A DNA stretch of 64,000 nt from UBA668 sp040081465 (GTDB lineage Bacteria > Actinomycetota > Acidimicrobiia > Acidimicrobiales > Ilumatobacteraceae), in the NCBI GenBank assembly GCA_040081465.1, contig JBEBGL010000009.1:34483-98482 (forward strand). The letters run 5' to 3'. The position numbers and the translations under genes are program-made. Positions 1-8,733 of this stretch are shown here, piece after piece. Numbering within the stretch: position 1 is the first letter of the stretch; each line of letters begins with the position of its first letter. Below the pieces are notes generated by a model. It searched no databases. It was given only the letters and a program-made list of their open reading frames with translations, and was not told the origin of the DNA.

Positions 1-834
1 GCCAGCAGTGCGCAAGTGATCGACGGAGTGCTCGCTGTGGACTCTGACCTGATGGAGATGCTTGGGCTCGGTTTGACCTTCGCTGCGAACTCGCTTGATG
101 ATCTGATCTTTGGCCGAGTCGAAACAGCTGTGCGCTACCTCACAGTTGGAGGTGAGTTCGTAACGCTGCGAAGCGGGTTCGCCAACCGCCCTCCCGAACA
201 CTGGCTCGCTGGCATCCGCTACCTGGTGACCGACGCGCAGCCTTCGTTTTACGACCGCACGTACGGATACATGATGGACACCGGCGAAGCGTTCGTCGCG
301 TGGGAGGAGGAGGGCCGGTTCCTCAGCCTGGTCGGCCCCGGTGATCCGGGCGACTTGGCGATACTCAGCCGCCAAGTACGACCGGCTACCGATGCTGAGT
401 GGTCGGCGATGGTGTACGGACTGCGGCCGGACTTTCGTGTCGGCGAGTTCGCCACCCTGGCGCGCGGCGAAACGTCGACCTCCGAGCCGTGGCGAGCCGG
501 CGTACAACTAGCCGAGCGTGCTGGCGTCGTCGAGTTTCTGTGGTGGTGGACTGTGCCCGGCAGCGACGACTTCGCCGACAGCACACCTGCTTCTGACGGA
601 GTCGGCACGCAGCCACACCTCGACACGTTGGTGGTGCCCGGAGCAACGTTCGTTTTCGTTTCTCAACCCGGCCGTACCGGCACCGTCACGGTGCGGACAA
701 CTGAGGGCATCGAGTACACAGCTGAATTGACCGCGCCCTTTCCGACGCTAACGAAGGCGCACATCGCCGTGGTGCGCGTCGAAGAGCCCGGTCCGTTGAG
801 TGTGGAGATCGATGGAGTGGCGGTGAACCGGTGA
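1..834 (+). CDS. Hypothetical protein, 5' end outside the window
   Basis: The frame is open from base 1 to a TGA at 832-834. A GTG at 16 could start it, but the codons before it are also open, so the true start probably lies to the left. About 277 residues are visible and I recognise no family. There is no signal peptide or membrane segment. A tryptophan-rich stretch (EFLWWWTVPG) lies near residue 175, and the last 70 residues alternate in a beta-strand pattern that would suit a beta-sandwich. The stop overlaps the GTG of the next gene by 4 bases, so the two are probably translated together. Confidence 0.7.
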   Translation, partial: ASSAQVIDGVLAVDSDLMEMLGLGLTFAANSLDDLIFGRVETAVRYLTVGGEFVTLRSGFANRPPEHWLAGIRYLVTDAQPSFYDRTYGYMMDTGEAFVAWEEEGRFLSLVGPGDPGDLAILSRQVRPATDAEWSAMVYGLRPDFRVGEFATLARGETSTSEPWRAGVQLAERAGVVEFLWWWTVPGSDDFADSTPASDGVGTQPHLDTLVVPGATFVFVSQPGRTGTVTVRTTEGIEYTAELTAPFPTLTKAHIAVVRVEEPGPLSVEIDGVAVNR

Positions 835-1718
835 ACGCAGAGATCGACTTTGCTGCTGTTGAAGGTGCCGTTGCGCGGGCGATCCGGCAACGTTCCACCG
901 CCGAACTGAAGTTGCTCGGCCATGGGGAGATCAGCGTCGTTCTTGCGTGGCCAGCGACCGCTCCAACGGCAGCAGTGAAACGTGTTCCACCCTTTCGCGA
1001 TCTCGCTCGTGCGCAGCAGTACGTCGGCGTGTGCGACGATTTCTTTGCCACCTTGCGTTCCGCGAACGTTGGCATCTGGCCAACAACACTGCACATTCAT
1101 GAACGCGCCGACGGACGCGCCGTGGTCTACCACCAGCAACCGATCGCCGACATCTCGCAACTAGGCAGCAAGGTTCTGCGCGCCGCCGCGCTAGCCGACA
1201 CTCATCCCCTGCTCGACGCGATCACCGACGCTGCCGGCAAGGTGTGTAATCGAACATTGGGATTCGACTGCCAGTTGGCGAACTGGCTTTGGGACGGAAC
1301 CATCGCTACCCAAATCGACTTCACCTCGCCGTTTGCGCTCACAGACGATCGCGACGACTTGCTGTACGACTCGCACACGTTCATGCAGGAGTATCCGCTC
1401 GTCATTCGCCCGTACCTGCGCAAGGAGTTCACATCGCTGCTACGCCGATTCACGACGCCCGAAGGAGCGCTCGGCGACATGGTTGCCAACATGATGAAGG
1501 AGGGTCTCGACCAGTGGGTCGACCCGGCGATCGAGACCGTTAACTCGCGGTTAGGTATCAAGTTGCGCAGAGAAAAGGCGCAGTGGATGTACGACAACGA
1601 TCGCAAGCTCTTGCCGAAAGTGTTAAAGGTGAAGAAGGCGCAGCGCTGGTGGCTGACACACACTGGCCGTAACTACGAGCAGTTGTTGCCGGAACGAACA
1701 ACTTACGAGCGCAGCTAG
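831..1718 (+). CDS. Hypothetical protein with protein-kinase/aminoglycoside-phosphotransferase-like residues
   Basis: A 295-residue protein starting at GTG, coupled to the upstream gene by a 4-base overlap. I do not recognise a named family, but kinase-fold landmarks are spaced as expected: a glycine-containing loop LGHGEIS (29-35), a strand with AVK (K50), a catalytic-loop-like FDCQLANW (D146, N151) and a metal-loop-like QIDF (D163). The canonical HxD histidine is replaced (F145-D146). The C-terminal third is basic and rich in Trp and Tyr. A small-molecule or atypical kinase is possible, but this rests on motif spacing only. The 3' end overlaps the convergent sulfatase gene by 4 bases. Confidence 0.7.
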   Translation: MNAEIDFAAVEGAVARAIRQRSTAELKLLGHGEISVVLAWPATAPTAAVKRVPPFRDLARAQQYVGVCDDFFATLRSANVGIWPTTLHIHERADGRAVVYHQQPIADISQLGSKVLRAAALADTHPLLDAITDAAGKVCNRTLGFDCQLANWLWDGTIATQIDFTSPFALTDDRDDLLYDSHTFMQEYPLVIRPYLRKEFTSLLRRFTTPEGALGDMVANMMKEGLDQWVDPAIETVNSRLGIKLRREKAQWMYDNDRKLLPKVLKVKKAQRWWLTHTGRNYEQLLPERTTYERS

Positions 1719-3250
1719 ACGGGCGCTTCCACAGCGCGCAGCGGAGTCACCATCGCCGGTTGGTGATCCCAAAGGTCGGCGATCAGATCACTTCGAATCG
1801 CGGAGTGCGCAGGGTCTGCCCACAGGTTGATGCGCTGCAGCGGATCTTCGCTCAGGTTGTACAACTCGCCTTCGCTGCCATCGTGCTCGCTGCCAGGCAA
1901 GTAAGTCGAGCACACCCAGCCATCGCGAGTGATTGTGCGCAAATGCACGCCAACTCCCCACAGCTCGCTGTCCCACTCGGTGAGCACGCGCTCGAAACCG
2001 CGGTTGTCCGCGTCGGCGTCGTCCACAGGCAGCGCCTTGCCCTCCATCCACGGCGCGGCGGGCAATCCCGCGATCGCGCAGAAGGTCGGAGCAAGATCGA
2101 TCAATCCAACGGGCCGACTGACCGTTGCCACCGACGCCTTCGCGGACGCAGCAGGGCGCCAGATAAGTGGCAGTCGCATTAGGCCGTCGACGTGGTATGG
2201 ACCTTTGAACATCAGCCCGAAGTCGCCGCCGAGTTCGCCGTGATCGGTCGTGAAGATGATGTCGACGTCGTCGTCCCAGCCGCGTGCTGCAATCGCCGCC
2301 AGTACGCGACCGATCGCTTCGTCGATCAGCTCGCACTCCACAGCATTCAAGGCTGTGACCTCGCGCAGTTGGTCGGCTGTCAGCGTCGCCGGTTTCCAAT
2401 CAAGCGGTGCCTCATAATTACTGACGACGCGGCCGTCGTACCACGCTCGCCAGTGGCGCGGCTTGGCATCCAGTACCCGCTCGCGCTCAGAAGCATCGGC
2501 GATGTAGCCAGCTGGCAGTGGCACCTCGCGCCAATCAATGCGGCCAACTTCGCTCGCAGGCGGATCCCATGGGTGATGCGGATCGGGGAAGCTCATCCAG
2601 CAGAACCAGTCGTCGTCGACGGGGAGCGAGTCGAGCCACGAGATCGTGCGATCGGCGACCCAGTCGGTGTGGTACCACTCGCGCGGGATGTTGTTTGCCC
2701 ACGCTTGCGGCGCACCCGTGTCGCCACCGCCTAAAGCATTCACCTCCAGCGCCGAGTCGAGCACCGGGTAGAACATGTTGACGACTTCCGGATGCGTCGC
2801 GGCCAACCACCGGGCGTAGTGCAACGGACCGGCGGCACCATGAGTCGCGGATTCGAAGTGTTCGAAGCCACGATGCGGGCCGAAGGTACCAGCGCGAGAG
2901 AAGCCGTTCTCGGGGAAGCGAGCGAACGCGTCGAGGAATGGCTCGAAGTGCGGCTTGCCGATGATTGCAGTGCGATAACCAGCCTGCGCAAGCACCTCGG
3001 CTACGGAAGGCGCATCCTCCGACAGAGGTACACCATTCATCCATACACCGTGCGTGCTGGGGCTTTGGCCAGTCAACATCGTGCTGCGTGAGGGCATGCA
3101 CACCACGCTCTGCGGATGTGCACGCTCGTAGCGAATGCCCTGAGCCGCTACTGCGTCGATCACCGGCGTGCGCGCGATTGTTCCGCCATTGCAACCGAGC
3201 GTGTCGTAGCGCTGCTGGTCGGTAGTGATGAACAGAATCTTGCGACCCAT
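1715..3250 (-). CDS. Sulfatase family hydrolase (alkaline phosphatase superfamily)
   Basis: A 511-residue enzyme predicted to hydrolyse sulfate esters or phosphonate monoesters. The signature CMPSRSTMLTGQ carries C51, which in this family is converted to the formylglycine nucleophile, with R55 four residues on. Other family landmarks are TTDQQR near the N-terminus (metal site), GKPHF (K99, H101), FPDPHHPW (H225-H226) and TTDHGELGGDFG (D336, H337). There is no signal peptide, so it is probably cytoplasmic. I use the ATG at 3250 because it overlaps the upstream stop as TGATG; 17 further in-frame codons lie upstream but look non-coding. It is the last gene of the five-gene operon. No formylglycine-generating enzyme is encoded in the window. 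Confidence 0.9.
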   Translation of the reverse strand: MGRKILFITTDQQRYDTLGCNGGTIARTPVIDAVAAQGIRYERAHPQSVVCMPSRSTMLTGQSPSTHGVWMNGVPLSEDAPSVAEVLAQAGYRTAIIGKPHFEPFLDAFARFPENGFSRAGTFGPHRGFEHFESATHGAAGPLHYARWLAATHPEVVNMFYPVLDSALEVNALGGGDTGAPQAWANNIPREWYHTDWVADRTISWLDSLPVDDDWFCWMSFPDPHHPWDPPASEVGRIDWREVPLPAGYIADASERERVLDAKPRHWRAWYDGRVVSNYEAPLDWKPATLTADQLREVTALNAVECELIDEAIGRVLAAIAARGWDDDVDIIFTTDHGELGGDFGLMFKGPYHVDGLMRLPLIWRPAASAKASVATVSRPVGLIDLAPTFCAIAGLPAAPWMEGKALPVDDADADNRGFERVLTEWDSELWGVGVHLRTITRDGWVCSTYLPGSEHDGSEGELYNLSEDPLQRINLWADPAHSAIRSDLIADLWDHQPAMVTPLRAVEAPV

Positions 3251-3657
3251 CAGACGACCTTCTCCTGTTCTGACTCCATCTGTCGCTTCAGCTCGCGACA
3301 CGCAGCCGCAGTGCCGCCGCCGATCACCATTGCCATCGTGCGCGGGTCTGCCTCAGTCGAGTACACGACCATGCACGTTTCGTCGCCAAGATCGATCACG
3401 TCGATCGTGCCGCGATGGTGCTTGAAGATCGGCGTCGTGATTCGGTATTGAAAGCGTCGTTGCGCGTCGTCGCAGACGAGAATCTCTTCCGGCATCGGGA
3501 TGCCGGTAGCGGTGACGATTGTGCGCATATTGCCTTCGACGGTGCACTCGACGATGCCGGGAAACCACGTGTGCAATTTCGTGGGGTCGCCGGCAAGGGC
3601 CCATACATCCGCGGCTGGCCGCGCGATGCGAATCTCGTGACGAATCGTGCCGTACAT
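3250..3657 (-). CDS. SRPBCC family protein (START/polyketide cyclase-like)
   Basis: A 135-residue protein with the SRPBCC arrangement: an N-terminal strand and helix (IRHEIRIARPAADVWALAGD), a central beta sheet including FQYRITTP, and a long C-terminal helix ending in EQEKVV. Members bind hydrophobic ligands in a deep cavity. The ligand cannot be read from sequence. Start and stop both form TGATG junctions with the neighbouring genes, so it is made with the sulfatase and the metallo-hydrolase. Confidence 0.85.
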   Translation of the reverse strand: MYGTIRHEIRIARPAADVWALAGDPTKLHTWFPGIVECTVEGNMRTIVTATGIPMPEEILVCDDAQRRFQYRITTPIFKHHRGTIDVIDLGDETCMVVYSTEADPRTMAMVIGGGTAAACRELKRQMESEQEKVV

Positions 3658-4490
3658 CAGCCGACCTCAACATGCGTGAGGTCGTCGCCGAGCACGACGT
3701 TGCCAGCAAAGTGGGCGGTGGCGAGAGCCAACCATTCGCTCTCCTGCCCGCGCTGCATCGCCGGAACGTAGTGCGTGAGCATCAGCGTTCCGACACCTGC
3801 CTTGGTCGCCGTTTGAGCAGCCTGCGCGACAGTCGAGTGATAGTCGAGAATGTCCTGCAGGCGCGCGCTTGGCACCAGTTTGACCAAGTCGTCGCGGATG
3901 ACGGCTTGCACGTAGACGTCGGCACCATTACACAACTCGTCGAGAGTCGCGCACGGGATCCCGTCGCCAGCAAGCACCGCTGAGCTGCCGCCAACTTCGA
4001 CGCGGAACCCGACCGTCGGATGGACGGGTCTGTGGTCTGTGGCACCAACTCGCACAGTCGCCGACCCAACCTTGAATTCGTCGCCTGCGTTCACCTCGTG
4101 GATTGCCAGTGCTGGCCCTTCGTTGAGGTCGGCGTGATGATCGATTCGATAACGCACGTCGCGCGCCAGCGACGCGAGGGTCAGCTCGACCACATCGCTA
4201 GTGCCGAGGGGGCCGTAGATCGCGAACGGACGCGGCGCAGGGCTCATCACCCAGCGCGTGGTAATGACATCGCCCAAGTCACTGATGTGATCGCTGTGCA
4301 GATGAGTGAGCAGCAGTGCATCCAGCATCGGCGGCAGCATCCCCGCAGCAGCCAATCGCATCACAACGCCGCGACCGCAATCGACCAGAACGGCGAGACC
4401 ATCGGCCGTCACAAGCGTTGCGGGGCCAGCCCGATTCGGGTCGGGCAGCGGACTACCGGTACCCAACAACGTGACCCGCATCTTGCTCAC
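3657..4490 (-). CDS. MBL-fold metallo-hydrolase (RNase Z / AtsA-like)
   Basis: A 277-residue metallo-beta-lactamase fold hydrolase. The metal motif THLHSDHISD (H63, H65, D67, H68) is intact. LAGDGIP supplies the bridging aspartate, YHSTVAQAA and LTHYVP provide the late histidines, and the N-terminal LLGTGSPLPDPNRAGP is typical of the RNase Z-like branch. That branch also includes the AtsA-type zinc arylsulfatases, so location in a sulfatase operon makes ester or sulfate-ester hydrolysis plausible. tRNA 3' processing is less likely from the context. It overlaps the TetR gene by 4 bases and the SRPBCC gene by TGATG. Confidence 0.88.
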   Translation of the reverse strand: MSKMRVTLLGTGSPLPDPNRAGPATLVTADGLAVLVDCGRGVVMRLAAAGMLPPMLDALLLTHLHSDHISDLGDVITTRWVMSPAPRPFAIYGPLGTSDVVELTLASLARDVRYRIDHHADLNEGPALAIHEVNAGDEFKVGSATVRVGATDHRPVHPTVGFRVEVGGSSAVLAGDGIPCATLDELCNGADVYVQAVIRDDLVKLVPSARLQDILDYHSTVAQAAQTATKAGVGTLMLTHYVPAMQRGQESEWLALATAHFAGNVVLGDDLTHVEVG

Positions 4491-5116
4491 GACTTGAGCA
4501 GTGCGGTGATCGAGTGGACAAGTGCTGCGGAGATGGCGGACGCCGACAACTGTTGATCGTCGCGCATGAGCTGCACCGACTCGAACGACGTGAGCACGTC
4601 GATGCTGGCGACGACATGGCTAGCCGCAGCGGAGCCGATTGACCGCAACTCGGGCGCGAACAGTTCGCGCAATTGCTGACGCCAGTACCCGCGCGCGGTC
4701 GTTAACTCGCCGGCGATCAGTGGTTGAAAGGGGGCGCGCAGACGCGAAACGGTGCCTACCGACGCAATGGCATCGAACAAACGCAGTCGTTGGTCGACGA
4801 GCCGTTGAACGCGCTCTGCCAGCGGCGCATCCGTCGACGTGTCGAGTTCGGCCAAAGGCCGCACGCGTTCGTGGTGACGAGCAACTGCCACTCGTACGAG
4901 ATCATCGATGTCGTCGAAGTAGCGGAACAATGAGCGTGGCGACAGGCCAGCACGCTCTGCAATCTGATCGCTGGACGGATCGAGATTCCCTTTCGCATAC
5001 AACGCCAACATTGCGTCGACTACTGCCAACCGGTTGCGCTCGCGACGAGCATGGCGGCCATCCGGCTCGTCAACACACGTTGTCTCTGTCTTTGCCCGTG
5101 TGGCTGTAATCGTCAT
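4487..5116 (-). CDS. TetR/AcrR family transcriptional regulator
   Basis: A 209-residue regulator. The N-terminal helix (RERNRLAVVDAMLALYAKGN) is followed by the helix-turn-helix at about residues 48-67 (SSDQIAERAGLSPRSLFRYF), then an all-helical ligand domain. It lies inside the operon it probably controls: the palindrome at 5847-5865, about 730 bases upstream, is the obvious binding site and would also reach the divergent arylsulfatase. Overlaps of 4 bases on both sides indicate translational coupling. The inducer is unknown; a sulfated or aromatic compound would fit. Confidence 0.9.
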   Translation of the reverse strand: MTITATRAKTETTCVDEPDGRHARRERNRLAVVDAMLALYAKGNLDPSSDQIAERAGLSPRSLFRYFDDIDDLVRVAVARHHERVRPLAELDTSTDAPLAERVQRLVDQRLRLFDAIASVGTVSRLRAPFQPLIAGELTTARGYWRQQLRELFAPELRSIGSAAASHVVASIDVLTSFESVQLMRDDQQLSASAISAALVHSITALLKS

Positions 5117-5829
5117 GACGGTTCTGCCGCTGCAGGACCAATGTTGATGACTTCACCGCGGTTGACGCTGACCCAATCGCGTCCCGCGAGGTATGGCTGG
5201 AACGCCCGGATGATGGCGAGACCGTCGGCCTCGACCTTCGGTCGTTGCAATTCGTAAAGGTGCGGGAACTCGAGCCACGCCGTCACTGCAGTCCACAGTC
5301 GCAGCGCAGCGCCGCCGGTTGGCGGATCGAGCAACACCGGGCCGAACAGTGTTTGTCCGTCAGCAAACACGAGTGTCGGAACTCCGTAGCCACCAGCCGC
5401 GACAACTTTGTCGTGCTCGGCGCGCACTTCGTCGTGCGTAGTTGGGTCGGCGATGGCGGCATCGACAAGTGCAGGGTCGAGACCGATCTCGGCCATCAGC
5501 TCGCGCGCCACGACTGGGTCGTGTGGCTTGCGGCCCTCGGCGTGCAACGCGTGCCCTGTGCGCGCATACCAGGCATCGACCCAAGCCATGTCGGTGCGCC
5601 GCAGCAGCGCACCGATGCGCATAAGTGACCAGCCATAACTCCACTCGCGCTCCCACGGGTGCTTCTTGCCCTCAACGCGGTTGATTTCTTCCAAGCTGAA
5701 GAAACGCCAGTTGATCGTCAGGCCCGTTTGCTCGCGAACGTCGCGAATCCAAAGCGACGCCTTATATGCCCATGGGCACATCCCGTCGTAATGAAAGTCG
5801 ACGGTCGTTACGGGACTCGGAGCCACCAT
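5113..5829 (-). CDS. DsbA-family thioredoxin-fold protein (FrnE/Rv2466c-like)
   Basis: A 238-residue DsbA-like protein with the all-helical insertion of the FrnE and mycothiol-dependent Rv2466c group. The redox site near the N-terminus is C18-P-W-A21, so the second cysteine of CxxC is replaced by alanine. That favours a monothiol mechanism, or an isomerase or reductase role with a low-molecular-weight thiol such as mycothiol. GVPTLVFADGQTLFGP near residue 150 is the cis-proline loop. There is no signal peptide, so it acts in the cytoplasm. It is the first gene of the operon; its ATG lies 17 bases from the shared palindrome. Confidence 0.85.
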   Translation of the reverse strand: MVAPSPVTTVDFHYDGMCPWAYKASLWIRDVREQTGLTINWRFFSLEEINRVEGKKHPWEREWSYGWSLMRIGALLRRTDMAWVDAWYARTGHALHAEGRKPHDPVVARELMAEIGLDPALVDAAIADPTTHDEVRAEHDKVVAAGGYGVPTLVFADGQTLFGPVLLDPPTGGAALRLWTAVTAWLEFPHLYELQRPKVEADGLAIIRAFQPYLAGRDWVSVNRGEVINIGPAAAEPS

Positions 5830-5846
5830 TCAGCGCACCGTAACAG

Positions 5847-5875
5847 TTGACAGTCACTCTGACAAGTTCTAGCCT
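5847..5875. promoter_or_regulatory. Back-to-back promoters over a TetR-type operator
   Basis: Plus strand: TTGACA (5847-5852), a 17-bp spacer, TAGCCT (5870-5875), reading towards the arylsulfatase. Minus strand: TTGTCA (5865-5860), a 17-bp spacer, TACGGT (5842-5837), reading towards the DsbA-like gene. The two -35 boxes are the arms of an imperfect palindrome, TTGACAG-tcact-CTGACAA (5847-5865), with one mismatch between the 7-base arms. That size and symmetry suit a TetR dimer, and a TetR gene sits in the operon. Both promoters would be shut by one repressor. Confidence 0.6.
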
Positions 5876-5896
5876 GCGCCAAGTGGTGAAGGACTA

Positions 5897-8152
5897 GTGC
5901 TGAGCGAACCGGGCTTCCAAGGTCGAATCGGCCGCACCCACCACGAATCAGAACCGTCGTGGCCGGCACCGCCCGCAGGGTTGGGCGGACCCAACGTGGT
6001 GATGATCGTGCTCGACGACACGGGGTTCGCGCACTTCAACTGTTACGGCAGCACCCTTGCGACACCGAACATCGATCGACTCGCGTCTGGCGGATTGCGC
6101 TACACCGGCTTTCACACGACCGCCTTGTGCTCGCCGACGCGCGCATGCTTGCTCTCCGGGCGCAATCACCACTCCGTTGGTATGCGCGCGATATCGAATT
6201 GGAACACCGGCTATCCAAACATGCGTGGCGGCATTTCGCCCCGAGCAGCCACCATCGCCGAACTGTTGCGCACGCACGGTTACGCGACGTACGCGGCGGG
6301 CAAGTGGCACCTCGCGCCGATGGAAGAGACTTCGGCCGCTGGCCCGCACCACAACTGGCCACTCCAAAAAGGTTTCGATCGCTTCTACGGCTTTCTGCAG
6401 GGCGAGACAGATCAATTCCATCCCGAACTGACGCACGACAACCACCACATTGATCCACCGAAGAGCGCTGCCGACGGCTACCACATCAGCGAAGACCTAA
6501 TCGATCAGAGTTCCGGTTGGATTCGCGACCTCACTTCTGTTCGACCAGACCGTCCGTTCTTTCTGTATCTCGCGTTCGGCGCGATGCACGCGCCACACCA
6601 GGCACCCAACGACTATCTCGAGCGCTGGCGCGGCCGCTTCGACGAGGGCTATGACGTACTTCGCGAGCGTTGGTTTCAGCGACAGTTACAGATGGGCATC
6701 ATCCCGCCCGGCACGACGATGGCGCCACGCAACCCTGGCGTGCCACCGTGGACGGAACTCACATCGAACCAGCGCAAGTTTTCGTGTCGTCTACAAGAGG
6801 CGTACGCCGCCATGTTGGAACACACCGACGCGCAGATCGGACGCTTGGTTGAGTTTCTGGATCGGACGGGCAAGCTCGACAACACACTTTTGATGGTGCT
6901 CAGCGACAATGGCGCGAGCCGCGAAGGCGGCCCGTTCGGCGTCATGGACGAGTTCAGCTTCTTTAACGGCATGTGGGAAGACATCGATGATCTCGTAGAG
7001 AACCGATTGCACGAGATCGGCACCGAGCATTCGCACAGCAACTACCCGTGGGGTTGGGCACAGGCGGGCAACAGTCCGTTGCGTTGGTACAAGCAGAACA
7101 CGTACGGCGGTGGCGTGCGCGACCCGTTGGTGGTGCACTGGCCAGCCGGCATGACCGCACGTGGCGAAGTGCGCACGCAGTTCTGCCACGCGATCGATCT
7201 AGCCGCGACAGTGCTGGACATCACGCATGCGCCCGCGCCGGGCACGGTCGCCGGCGTCGAGCAAATCCCGATGCACGGTCGTTCGCTGCAGCCGACGTTC
7301 GACGACGGCGCGGTGGCTCCGCAGCGGGCCGTGCAGTACTTCGAGCAGATGGGCCACCGAGGTATCTGGGCCGATGGCTGGAAAGCCACCACTTACCACG
7401 AGGCCGGTCACGCATACGACGACGAGGAATGGGAGTTGTTCCACCTCGACGAAGACTTCTCCGAGTGCCACAACCTGGCGAGCGAGCGACCAGACAAGCT
7501 GCGCGAGATGATCGACCTGTGGTGGAGCCAAGCGGGCGAGATGGGCGTGCTGCCACTCGACGATCGCACCATCGAACTCTTCGGCGGTACACCGCGACCG
7601 GCGACCCCGCATGCGCTCACTCGATACGACTATCTCGCACCGATCTCGCACATCCCCGCCGACGTTTGCCCACCGCTGGGTGGCCGCCCGTGGACTTTGA
7701 CGATTTCAGTGGTGACCGATAGCCCGACTGTTGAGGGAGTGCTGTACGCCCGCGGCAGCCACAACGTCGGCCAAAGCTTCTTCATCAAGGACGGGCAACT
7801 GCAGTTCGACTACAACGCGCTCGGCACCCACTTCCGCGCAACCGCTCCCCTCTCACTCGCCGCAGGTCACCACACGCTCACCGCCCGCTTCGAGCGCGCC
7901 GATAAGACGGGCACGATCGTGATCGGTGCCGACGGCACAGACCTCGGCTCCGTCGCCATTCCGAAAATTGTGCGCATGCTTGGCTCGACCGGGCTGGATA
8001 TCGGCCGTGATGCACTGTCGACCGTCGTATCCGATTACAAGGGCTCGTTCCCCTTCACCGGGGTCATAGAGAGCGCTTCATTCGAAATCCACAGCAGGCG
8101 CGACAACGCCGACGTGCAGGCCACAGCCCGCACCGAACTTGCACGGGAGTAA
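5897..8152 (+). CDS. Arylsulfatase
   Basis: A 751-residue type I sulfatase. The signature CSPTRACLLSGRNHHSVG holds C78 (formylglycine precursor) and R82. Metal ligands are provided by VLDDTGF (D40, D41) and LSDNGAS. GKWHLAP gives the active-site lysine and histidine. The long C-terminal extension (about residues 600-740) is beta-rich, as in large arylsulfatases. There is no recognisable signal peptide. The GTG at 5897 is preceded by GAAGGA at 5888-5893. The gene is divergent from the other sulfatase operon and shares its operator region. Substrate specificity cannot be read. Confidence 0.92.
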   Translation: MLSEPGFQGRIGRTHHESEPSWPAPPAGLGGPNVVMIVLDDTGFAHFNCYGSTLATPNIDRLASGGLRYTGFHTTALCSPTRACLLSGRNHHSVGMRAISNWNTGYPNMRGGISPRAATIAELLRTHGYATYAAGKWHLAPMEETSAAGPHHNWPLQKGFDRFYGFLQGETDQFHPELTHDNHHIDPPKSAADGYHISEDLIDQSSGWIRDLTSVRPDRPFFLYLAFGAMHAPHQAPNDYLERWRGRFDEGYDVLRERWFQRQLQMGIIPPGTTMAPRNPGVPPWTELTSNQRKFSCRLQEAYAAMLEHTDAQIGRLVEFLDRTGKLDNTLLMVLSDNGASREGGPFGVMDEFSFFNGMWEDIDDLVENRLHEIGTEHSHSNYPWGWAQAGNSPLRWYKQNTYGGGVRDPLVVHWPAGMTARGEVRTQFCHAIDLAATVLDITHAPAPGTVAGVEQIPMHGRSLQPTFDDGAVAPQRAVQYFEQMGHRGIWADGWKATTYHEAGHAYDDEEWELFHLDEDFSECHNLASERPDKLREMIDLWWSQAGEMGVLPLDDRTIELFGGTPRPATPHALTRYDYLAPISHIPADVCPPLGGRPWTLTISVVTDSPTVEGVLYARGSHNVGQSFFIKDGQLQFDYNALGTHFRATAPLSLAAGHHTLTARFERADKTGTIVIGADGTDLGSVAIPKIVRMLGSTGLDIGRDALSTVVSDYKGSFPFTGVIESASFEIHSRRDNADVQATARTELARE

Positions 8153-8154
8153 CT

Positions 8155-8727
8155 ATGCCGTCAGACAACCAGACACTCGACTCGCTGCAACGTCGCATGC
8201 GTGCCATGCACTCGCTATACCACCAGGCCGTCGGGTCGATGAACATCGATCATGTCAATCACTTCGAGCGCGAGGGGGTGTTGCCGATCGCGTTCTGCCT
8301 CTTTCACATCACGAACATGATCGACGCTTCCTTCATGCTGATGACCGGAACGCCACCGATCTGGAATGACGAATGGCAAGCGCGGGTCGGTATGACAATC
8401 AACGATCACGGCAAACACAAGACGGTCGAGGAGATGGTCTTCCAACGAATCGGCGACTACGACGCGTTCCAGGAATACATGCGCGCCGTGTTCGCACGCA
8501 CCGAAGCGTGGCTCGATCAACTCGATCCTGCCGAACTCACCCGAGTCGTGATTCCACGCCCGTTCCCGCCGCAGATCGCCACTACCTACAGCGCTCGCGT
8601 TGCAGGGCCAGAAGGCATCACGCTGCTCGATGCAACCGAGTGCTGGATCTATCAGCACGGCTTGCGCCACATGGGCGAGATCGAGTTGGCGCGTGGCCTT
8701 GTCGGCCTCGGCGGCATGACCTCTTAG
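8155..8727 (+). CDS. DinB-like four-helix metal-binding protein
   Basis: A 190-residue protein two bases downstream of the arylsulfatase and so in the same transcript. It has the DinB/YfiT four-helix pattern with a histidine in helix 2 (LFHITNMID) and two in the last helix (YQHGLRHMGEIELARG), the usual three-histidine metal site. Actinobacterial relatives are often thiol (mycothiol) S-transferases or isomerases. That would fit beside a possibly thiol-dependent DsbA-like protein, but the reaction here is unknown. Confidence 0.75.
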   Translation: MPSDNQTLDSLQRRMRAMHSLYHQAVGSMNIDHVNHFEREGVLPIAFCLFHITNMIDASFMLMTGTPPIWNDEWQARVGMTINDHGKHKTVEEMVFQRIGDYDAFQEYMRAVFARTEAWLDQLDPAELTRVVIPRPFPPQIATTYSARVAGPEGITLLDATECWIYQHGLRHMGEIELARGLVGLGGMTS

Positions 8728-8733
8728 AGAGAG

